Of a DNA stretch of 5,112 bases, positions 1 to 5,112 are shown in pieces; position 1 is the stretch's first letter; every line of letters begins with the position of its first letter. A program made the translations under genes and the position numbers. The stretch spans positions 1 through 5,112 of the forward strand of contig JAKOSS010000649.1 in assembly GCA_029777145.1 (NCBI GenBank). The letters run 5' to 3'. This DNA is from Acidobacteriota bacterium (GTDB lineage Bacteria; Acidobacteriota; Blastocatellia; Pyrinomonadales; Pyrinomonadaceae). Under the pieces are notes generated by a model. That model was not told the DNA's origin and searched no databases. It saw only the letters and a program-made list of their open reading frames with translations.

Positions 1-773
1 CGGCCGCGTTGATGGCCGTCTCGTGTGCGTCCAAGGCTCACACTGAGGACTCGGTCCAAAACGCCGACCCGGCGGCGGTTTCGGCGGCGATCTCGACGGC
101 CGAGGATCTCTTCCGACAGCGCGAGGACATCGACAAGCTTCGAGAGGCGATCCGCGTGCTTGGCGCCGCGCGAAATCCGAACCAGCGGAATTTCGAGGTC
201 GAGTGGAAATTCGCCAAATTCAACTATTTTCTCGGAAAGCAGACAAATGACAGCAGCGAATCCGAACGGGCATTCGAACTGGGCGAACAGGCCGGGCGGA
301 TCGCTTCTCGGATCGAACCCGGAAAGCCCGACGGACATTTCTGGTTTGGAGCGAATCTCGGCGAACAGGCGCGTAAAAGCCCGGTGACGGTCGGCATCAA
401 GGCCGTCGACGACATCCGCGAGGCGATGAACAAGGTCATTGAGATCGATCCGAAATATCAGGGAGCCAGTGCTTACGACGCGCTCGCACAGGTCGAACTT
501 TCGACGACCGGAATGATGGGCGGAAAGCCCGAAAAGGCAGTTGAATACCTCGAGAAGGCGCTTCTGCTCCAAGACGACAACGCCAATGTTCACTTGCATT
601 TGGCGGAGGCGTATGCAGCCGTTGGACGCAAACCCGACGGACGGCGCCAATTGGAACGCTTGCTCAAGATGACGCCGAATCCGGAGTATGCGATCGAATA
701 TCGCGAAGCCGCGGATCAGGCGAAAAAGTTGCTCGAAACCAAATTCCAGACGCAGCCGGATCGGCAAATATGA
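1..773 (+). CDS. TPR-repeat lipoprotein, 5'-partial
   Basis: Function not recognised beyond a tetratricopeptide-repeat protein. The frame is open to the left edge, and the visible residues before the first ATG (position 12) read AALMAVSC, which looks like the end of a signal peptide with a lipobox (Ala-Val-Ser before Cys). The true start therefore probably lies upstream and the mature protein would be anchored by the Cys encoded at 24-26. Numbering from TTG 9 (254 residues), helix-pair TPR-like units can be seen at about 30-60, 62-103, 108-147, 151-188 and 190-222; the last two are clearest (KAVEYLEKALLL; HLHLAEAYAAVGR). The unit with GHFWFGANLGEQAR followed by a short helix pair resembles TRAP-transporter TatT or RMD-like TPR proteins, but no transporter genes are adjacent. 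The stop overlaps the coaD start by four bases, implying co-transcription. A scaffold role in the periplasm is inference. TPR assignment is fairly sure; lipoprotein status is moderate because the signal peptide is cut off. Confidence 0.8.
   Translation, partial: AALMAVSCASKAHTEDSVQNADPAAVSAAISTAEDLFRQREDIDKLREAIRVLGAARNPNQRNFEVEWKFAKFNYFLGKQTNDSSESERAFELGEQAGRIASRIEPGKPDGHFWFGANLGEQARKSPVTVGIKAVDDIREAMNKVIEIDPKYQGASAYDALAQVELSTTGMMGGKPEKAVEYLEKALLLQDDNANVHLHLAEAYAAVGRKPDGRRQLERLLKMTPNPEYAIEYREAADQAKKLLETKFQTQPDRQI
770..773 (+). promoter_or_regulatory. ATGA stop/start overlap coupling TPR gene and coaD
   Basis: The coaD start ATG and the TGA stop of the TPR lipoprotein gene overlap in ATGA. 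Such overlaps commonly mean that terminating ribosomes reinitiate on the next gene. The bases just upstream (CCGGATCGGCAAAT) hold no clear AGGAGG-like site, which fits coupling rather than independent initiation. Confidence 0.7.
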
Positions 774-1261
774 CCAAAGCGATCTATCCCGGCTCATTCG
801 ATCCGGTCACGAACGGGCACCTCGACATCATCCGTCGAAGTTTGCCGCTTTTTGACGAGATCGTCATCGCGGTTCTCAACAATCCCGACAAGAAGCCGAT
901 GTTTTCGGTCGCCGAGCGATGCGAGATGATCGGCGAGATCTTGCCGCTCGTCGGCAACGGCAGCTGCGTGCTGAGGGTCGACAGCTTTTCGGGTCTGACC
1001 GCGGATTTCGCCAAACGGATGAACGCCAAGGCGATCATCCGCGGGATCCGGGCCGTCGCCGATTACGAATACGAACTGCGGATGGCGCTGATGAACCGGC
1101 GTTTGGAGCCTGGAATCGAAACGGTCTTCCTTCTCGCCGCCGAGGAATATTCGTATGTTTCGTCGACATTGATGAAGGAAGTATTCACGCTCGGCGGCCG
1201 GGTCGAAGGACTCGTCCCGGAGATCGTCGAGCAACGCATGCGCGATAAATTCAGCACCTGA
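770..1261 (+). CDS. coaD: Phosphopantetheine adenylyltransferase CoaD
   Basis: Pantetheine-phosphate adenylyltransferase (EC 2.7.7.3) transfers AMP from ATP to 4'-phosphopantetheine, giving dephospho-CoA and pyrophosphate, the penultimate and often rate-limiting step of coenzyme A synthesis in the cytoplasm. Its 163 residues match the usual length of about 160. The nucleotidyltransferase signature is intact: YPGSFDPVTNGH at 6-17 with the TxGH-type motif at 14-17 (His17), the substrate-site lysines in NNPDKKPMF (37-45), the RGIRAVADYEYE block at 91-102 (Arg91), MNRRL at 108-112, and the C-terminal SSTLMK motif at 131-136. This is the short bacterial single-domain form, known elsewhere as a homohexamer. 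Start ATG 770 is chosen because it directly precedes the YPGSFDP strand and overlaps the previous stop as ATGA; no good Shine-Dalgarno sequence precedes it, so translation probably depends on coupling to the upstream gene. All catalytic motifs are present and it should be functional. Confidence 0.97.
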   Translation: MTKAIYPGSFDPVTNGHLDIIRRSLPLFDEIVIAVLNNPDKKPMFSVAERCEMIGEILPLVGNGSCVLRVDSFSGLTADFAKRMNAKAIIRGIRAVADYEYELRMALMNRRLEPGIETVFLLAAEEYSYVSSTLMKEVFTLGGRVEGLVPEIVEQRMRDKFST

Positions 1262-1290
1262 CGGTTTGCCCCCAACATTCCCGACTATTT

Positions 1291-4200
1291 GTGCCCACTT
1301 TTGATCGGAAAATTCTGCGCAACAATCTTACTGCAGCGGCGATCCTGATCCTGCTCGCCGGGACCTTTTCGGTGCTTGCCGAGCGGCTCCCGGTGCGCGT
1401 TTACAGCACGGCCGACGGTCTTGGAAGCGGCGCCGTCGACGACATGATCCACGATTCGCGTGGTTTCATGTGGTTCGCGACGCGCGATGGATTGTCGAGA
1501 TTCGACGGCTTCAGCGTCGTCAACTACCGGATCGGCGACCAGCCGCTCGGTTCGATCCTGGGAATTCTCGAACGTAAGGACGGCAGCTATCTTGTGACCC
1601 CGCGGATCGGCGGCGTTTATCGATTCGATGAAACGACGACCGTCGTCGAATCTGCCGAATCCGACATGCTGACGCTCAACGCGGTCCGGATCCTCAATGA
1701 TTCCCCGGCACGCATCGCGGAAGACTCGGAAGGAACGCTCTGGGTCGTCATCGACGGCAAATTCAGGCGGGTCCGTGAAGACGCCGGGAAGTTTACGGTC
1801 GAATCTCCGCTGGCGATCGACGGTCCGATCGATGGCGACGTGACCGTTTTTCATTTCAACGAGGACCGCGAACGGACTTTCTGGCTGACGACCAACCACG
1901 GACTGTTGCGCGTCGCAAAAGACGGCCGGTTGCTGGCGATGTATACGACTCCGCCGCCGACCGCGATGCGGACGTACCTCCTCTACGTTTTTTCTGATCG
2001 CGACGGCCGGGTCTGGGTGCAGGCGCAGGACGGGATGTTCGTACTGAAACCGGACGCGATCATCCCCGGAGCGGCGCCGATCGTTCATCCGCTCAATCCG
2101 AATATTTCGACCAAACTCCCGGTCAACAGGGGCGAGATCCGCAAATTCACCGAATCCGACGGGCTCCGCGGCACGGCCATGCCCGCGTTCCACCAAACTC
2201 CCGACGGCCGCATCTGGATCGCGTCGGATGCCGGTCTCTTGTTGTTTGAAGGAAACGGATTCCGACTCTTCGGCCCGGAGAACGGCATTGCCGAATTCGT
2301 CCTCGACATCGTCAACGATGGTGAAGGCAATCTATGGCTCGCCACCCTGAGCGGCGTCCACAAGATCGTCGCCAACGGGCTCGTGACCTTCCGACTCGCC
2401 GAGGGTCTGACAAAAGCCGACATCAGCGGCATCTACGAGAACAAGGCCGGACGGCTTTTTGTGGCAGGCGGAGATTGGAACATCGGCCGGTACGATGGCG
2501 CTCGCGGTTTTACCTCGGTCCGGCCCAAGTTCGGCAAAGACGCCGGCGCTTCGCTTTGGACCTCGAATGTTTCCTTCCTCGATTCATCCGGTTCCTGGTG
2601 GTTTTTGAGCGAGACGGCGCTGTACCGGTACGAAAACGTCGAACGGGTCGAGGATCTTGAAAGCCGCACTCCCGATAGGGTTTTTCCGACCGGCGATCTG
2701 TTCAACAACGGCGCCTTCTACCGGATGTTCGAGGATTCGCGGGGTGACATCTGGACCAGTTTACGTTCGGTCGATTTTGCAAATATGGGACTCGACGTCT
2801 GGCGCCGCGCAGACGAACGATTTCAGAAGTTCGGTGAAGCCGAGAACTTCCCCGAACGCCGCTCGCCGTCGGCATTCTGCGAAGATTCGCAGGGCGACGT
2901 CTGGGTCGGCTTTTACCATGGCGGACTGGCGCGATTCAAAGACGGCAAGTTCACGCTGTTCGGATCGTCCGACGGCGTTCCCCAGGGCTTCGTCACGTCG
3001 TTGTTCCGTGACCACCGCAACCGTATCTGGATCGCGACCAGCGACAACGGCGTGTCGGTGATCGATGATCCGAAAGCTGACATTCCGTCATTCCGGAAGA
3101 TCGGCGGACTCGCGAGCAACAACGCGAGGGCGATCGCCGAAGACGCGTTCGGCCTCGTTTACATCGGCACCGTGCGCGGCATCGATCGCATCACTCCTGA
3201 GACCGGCGTCGTCCTTCATCTGTCAACCGTTGACGGCTTGGCCGACGATTTCGTTACGGTTGCATTCCGTGACAGCCGCGGCAGTGTCTGGTTCGGAACA
3301 AGAGACGGCGTATCGCGGCTCGACCCAAGGGAGGATCCCCCGCAGAGCGCGCCGCCGATCCTGATCGCGCGCGTCCGCGTCGCCGGAGTGAAGCAGTCGG
3401 TCCCGGAACTCGGCACGCCCGAGGTCGGAAATCTTGACCTGCAAAATTATCAGAACAATTTGCAGATAGACTATTCGAGCGTCGGCTTTGCGTCTCCAGA
3501 ACGTGTCCGCTATCAGTTCATGCTGGAAGGCGCGGACACTGATTGGAGCGCGCCGACGGCCGAACGATCGGTCATCTACTCGAATCTCGCGGCCGGCGAC
3601 TACCGTTTCCTGGTCCGTGCGCTCAACTCCCAAGGTCTCGCAAGTTTGAATCCGGCGTCGGTAAAATTTCATGTCGCGCCGCCGATCTGGAAGACATGGT
3701 GGTTCGTTACGGCGGCGTTCCTCGCCTTCGTGGCGATCGCCTACTATTTGCTCAACCAGCGATTCAAACGATCTCTCGAACTCGAAAAGGTCCGGACACG
3801 GATCGCGACCGATCTTCACGACGATATCGGCGCGAGCCTGTCACGCATCTCGATCCTTTCCGAGATCGAGAAACAGCAGACCAGCGCCGAAAACGCGGAA
3901 TCGACACGGAGGCTTTCCCAGATCGCGTCGGAGGCACAAAATCTCGTCGATTCGATGAGCGACATCGTGTGGGCGATCAACCCGCGGCGCGATTCGATCG
4001 AAAGCGTCGTCGATCGCGTTTGCTCATTCGCCGCCGACACGCTCGGCGCGAAGGACGTCCACTGGACGGTCTCGACGCCGTCCGATCTCGGCCACGTGCA
4101 TCTGACGACCGAAGAAAAACGAAATCTGTATCTGATCTTCAAGGAGGCGGTGAACAATGCCGCGCGGCATTCCAATTGCGCCAATGCGTCGCTGACGATC

Positions 4201-4446
4201 AGGTTCGACCGCAACGTCCTGATCGCCGAGATCGCCGACGACGGATGCGGGTTCACGGTTGAAGAATTCGCCAACGACGCGAGTCGCGGGGGCAGCGGAC
4301 ACGAAAACATGAAAACGAGAGCGGCGGAGGTCGGCGGCACGCTCGAGATCGAATCTGCGCCGGAACGCGGCACGGTCGTCCGGCTGCGGCTCCCGATCAG
4401 CCTTTCGCGGTCGATCGGACGCCTGACGTCCCACAACAGCCGATGA
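1291..4446 (+). CDS. Double-propeller sensor histidine kinase (Y_Y_Y / HisKA_3)
   Basis: Membrane sensor kinase of a two-component system, 1051 residues. Order: signal peptide 1-30 (Lys7/Arg10, hydrophobic core 13-29, likely cleavage after VLA at 28-30); 14 two-component-regulator propeller repeats from about 48 to 682, of the form D-x-x-G-x-hydrophobic-W-x-x-T-x-x-G-hydrophobic; a Y_Y_Y Ig-like domain around 715-797 ending in APPIWKTWWF; one membrane helix at about 803-820; a short coiled linker; HisKA_3 dimerisation helices with ATDLHDDIGASL and phospho-acceptor His843 (codon 3817-3819); HATPase_c with N box KEAVNNAARH (951-960), G1 box DDGCGF (983-988), G2 region GSGHENMKTRA (1001-1011) and GTVV (1027-1030). 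The propellers should lie in the periplasm and the kinase core in the cytoplasm. It carries no receiver or AraC domain, so it is not a hybrid; the partner is the regulator just downstream. GTG 1291 is the first usual start after the in-frame stop at 1246 and gives a complete signal peptide, although no Shine-Dalgarno sequence is visible. The ligand is unknown; relatives in Bacteroidetes sense glycans, but no carbohydrate genes are seen here. Confidence 0.95.
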   Translation: MPTFDRKILRNNLTAAAILILLAGTFSVLAERLPVRVYSTADGLGSGAVDDMIHDSRGFMWFATRDGLSRFDGFSVVNYRIGDQPLGSILGILERKDGSYLVTPRIGGVYRFDETTTVVESAESDMLTLNAVRILNDSPARIAEDSEGTLWVVIDGKFRRVREDAGKFTVESPLAIDGPIDGDVTVFHFNEDRERTFWLTTNHGLLRVAKDGRLLAMYTTPPPTAMRTYLLYVFSDRDGRVWVQAQDGMFVLKPDAIIPGAAPIVHPLNPNISTKLPVNRGEIRKFTESDGLRGTAMPAFHQTPDGRIWIASDAGLLLFEGNGFRLFGPENGIAEFVLDIVNDGEGNLWLATLSGVHKIVANGLVTFRLAEGLTKADISGIYENKAGRLFVAGGDWNIGRYDGARGFTSVRPKFGKDAGASLWTSNVSFLDSSGSWWFLSETALYRYENVERVEDLESRTPDRVFPTGDLFNNGAFYRMFEDSRGDIWTSLRSVDFANMGLDVWRRADERFQKFGEAENFPERRSPSAFCEDSQGDVWVGFYHGGLARFKDGKFTLFGSSDGVPQGFVTSLFRDHRNRIWIATSDNGVSVIDDPKADIPSFRKIGGLASNNARAIAEDAFGLVYIGTVRGIDRITPETGVVLHLSTVDGLADDFVTVAFRDSRGSVWFGTRDGVSRLDPREDPPQSAPPILIARVRVAGVKQSVPELGTPEVGNLDLQNYQNNLQIDYSSVGFASPERVRYQFMLEGADTDWSAPTAERSVIYSNLAAGDYRFLVRALNSQGLASLNPASVKFHVAPPIWKTWWFVTAAFLAFVAIAYYLLNQRFKRSLELEKVRTRIATDLHDDIGASLSRISILSEIEKQQTSAENAESTRRLSQIASEAQNLVDSMSDIVWAINPRRDSIESVVDRVCSFAADTLGAKDVHWTVSTPSDLGHVHLTTEEKRNLYLIFKEAVNNAARHSNCANASLTIRFDRNVLIAEIADDGCGFTVEEFANDASRGGSGHENMKTRAAEVGGTLEIESAPERGTVVRLRLPISLSRSIGRLTSHNSR
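1432..3336 (+). repeat. 14 degenerate propeller repeats within the sensor kinase
   Basis: Protein-level repeats only, not conserved as DNA. Approximate residue ranges in the kinase: 48-73, 89-114, 140-161, 183-212, 228-255, 294-321, 335-363, 376-406, 422-451, 473-508, 525-552, 566-593, 610-639 and 653-682. The best copies are WFATRDGLSRFDG (first), IWIASDAGLLLFEG (sixth), VWVGFYHGGLARFKDG (eleventh) and VWFGTRDGVSRLD (last). Several are preceded by a linker of the type ADGL, SDGL or VDGL (near 41, 289, 370, 560 and 647). Copies 2, 3, 8, 9 and 10 are degenerate at the W-x-x-T core, and a stretch of about 40 residues without repeat character lies between copies 5 and 6. Fourteen copies are what two seven-bladed propellers need. 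Confidence 0.75.
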
Positions 4447-4485
4447 TTTTTCGTGATTCGGCCAATTACCCGCATGAATGTGCGT

Positions 4486-4513
4486 TTGCGAAAGCTGATT
4501 TGCGGACGATACT
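4486..4513 (+). promoter_or_regulatory. Possible sigma70-like promoter before the response regulator
   Basis: In the 76-base gap after the kinase, TTGCGA (4486-4491) and GATACT (4508-4513) are 16 bases apart, each matching four of six positions of the TTGACA/TATAAT consensus. If used, transcription would begin around 4520, almost at the regulator ATG at 4523, giving a very short or leaderless transcript. A match this weak is expected by chance fairly often, and the regulator could equally be read from the kinase transcript. Confidence 0.2.
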
Positions 4514-4522
4514 GTTGAAGCC

Positions 4523-5112
4523 ATGGAATCGAACAACCGGCCGATCATGACGGCGATAATTGAAGACGATTCGGTGACCCGCGAGTGCCTCAATTTGCTC
4601 ATTGGCGGAACCGTCGGTTATGCCAGCGCCGGCGCGTTCGTCTCGGTCGAAGACGCCTTGAACAAGGGCTTCAAGGTTTCCCCGGACGTCCTTTTGCTCG
4701 ACATAAACCTTCCCGGAATGCTCGGATCGGAAGCTGTCCGCCTGTTCAATCAGAAGTTCCCCAAAATGCAGATCCTGATGCTCACCGTGTATGCCGAAAG
4801 GGACAAGATATTCGAGTCGATCTGCAACGGCGCGTGCGGTTATTTGCTGAAGAAGACGCCGCCGGCGAAACTCTTGGATTCGATCCGCGAGGCGCATGAG
4901 GGCGGCGCGCCGATGACGCCGGAGATCGCCCGCAAAGTGATCCAGCTTTTCCAGAAAACGTCGCAGCCCGAGGAAACCGACGAAAAGCTTACCCCCCATG
5001 AATTGCGCCTGCTCTCACTCTTGGCGAAAGGGATCAGCTATCGCGATGCCGCGGCTCAGTTCAACATCTCGATCAATACCGTCCGCTATCACATCCGCAA
5101 CATCTACGACAA
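4523..5112 (+). CDS. NarL/FixJ-family response regulator, 3'-partial
   Basis: Cytoplasmic DNA-binding response regulator, almost surely the partner of the preceding HisKA_3 kinase. The visible 196 residues hold a receiver domain at about 8-125: acidic pocket Glu14-Asp15-Asp16, phospho-acceptor Asp60 in LLLDINLPGM (codon 4700-4702), switch Thr88 in MLTVY, and Lys110 in GYLLKK. A linker with TPPAKLLDSIREAHEGGAPM (112-131) follows, a stretch I recognise as typical of regulators paired with propeller/Y_Y_Y kinases. The LuxR/GerE helix-turn-helix begins at LTPHEL (156-161) and continues through ISINTVRYHIRNIY (182-195); the window ends within the recognition-helix region, so only roughly the last 15-20 residues should be missing. 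ATG 4523 is preferred; ATG 4547 (residue 9) is an alternative but would leave only five residues before the acidic pair. Only a weak GAAG lies before ATG 4523, two bases away. Target genes are unknown. Confidence 0.94.
   Translation, partial: MESNNRPIMTAIIEDDSVTRECLNLLIGGTVGYASAGAFVSVEDALNKGFKVSPDVLLLDINLPGMLGSEAVRLFNQKFPKMQILMLTVYAERDKIFESICNGACGYLLKKTPPAKLLDSIREAHEGGAPMTPEIARKVIQLFQKTSQPEETDEKLTPHELRLLSLLAKGISYRDAAAQFNISINTVRYHIRNIYD

Noticed and set aside
794..1234. Minus-strand open frame of 146 codons opposite coaD
   Set aside because: It is fully inside coaD, whose motifs are intact on the other strand; it is a codon-bias shadow.
1262..1290. Search for a promoter or terminator between coaD and the kinase
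   Set aside because: No paired hexamers at suitable spacing and no hairpin were found in these 29 bases; the gap looks like a simple intra-operon spacer or the promoter lies inside coaD.
1285..2196. Long minus-strand open frame of 303 codons opposite the kinase gene
   Set aside because: It lies antisense to the signal peptide and first propeller of a clear gene, its translation is rich in Arg, Asp and Glu without recognisable motifs, and such mirror frames are expected in GC-rich coding DNA.
3223..3819. Minus-strand open frame of 198 codons opposite the last propeller blade, Y_Y_Y domain and H box
   Set aside because: The plus frame carries clear domains throughout; the reverse product has no signal or domain and is a shadow.
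4439..4462. Inverted repeat GCCGA / TCGGC around the kinase stop codon, considered as a terminator
   Set aside because: The stem is only five pairs with a 14-base loop and no T tract follows the second arm; the T run lies in the loop, so it is not a credible intrinsic terminator.
4466..4999. Minus-strand open frame of 177 codons opposite the response regulator
   Set aside because: The plus strand encodes an unmistakable receiver domain here; the reverse translation has low-complexity Arg/His-rich composition and no family resemblance.

Overview
The window carries four genes, all on the + strand and tightly packed: a 5'-truncated TPR lipoprotein gene, coaD, a 1051-residue periplasmic-sensing histidine kinase, and a NarL/FixJ-type response regulator that runs off the 3' edge. 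The DNA is GC-rich and coding almost throughout. A double-propeller/Y_Y_Y/HisKA_3 kinase followed by a NarL-type regulator, next to a TPR protein and coaD, suggests a GC-rich Gram-negative bacterium. Acidobacteriota (Blastocatellia/Pyrinomonadaceae-like) is my best guess, inferred from family resemblance only; there is no rRNA or other decisive marker here.

Left part (1-1261): the TPR protein and coaD share a 4-base ATGA stop/start overlap, so they are very probably co-transcribed and translationally coupled. CoaD is the housekeeping phosphopantetheine adenylyltransferase of coenzyme A synthesis. The TPR protein seems to be a secreted lipoprotein with repeats resembling the TatT/RMD-like TPR families; its role is unknown.

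Middle and right part (1291-5112): the kinase starts with GTG 29 bases after coaD. It has a signal peptide, 14 degenerate propeller repeats (enough for two seven-bladed beta-propellers), a Y_Y_Y Ig-like domain, one membrane helix, and a HisKA_3 plus HATPase_c core with phospho-acceptor His843. After a 76-base gap comes the regulator, with a receiver domain (phospho-acceptor Asp60) and a LuxR/GerE DNA-binding domain that lacks only its last residues. The two proteins make a convincing cognate two-component system: a periplasmic ligand is probably read by the propellers, and phosphate passes from His843 to Asp60. Neither ligand nor target genes can be read from the sequence.

No RNA gene, mobile element, CRISPR array or convincing terminator was seen. 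No intergenic stretch exceeds 300 bases. I see no clearly novel system; the points worth a second look are the sensor architecture, a divergent ATP-lid motif in the kinase, the weak translation-initiation context of the genes, and a possible promoter directly before the regulator.
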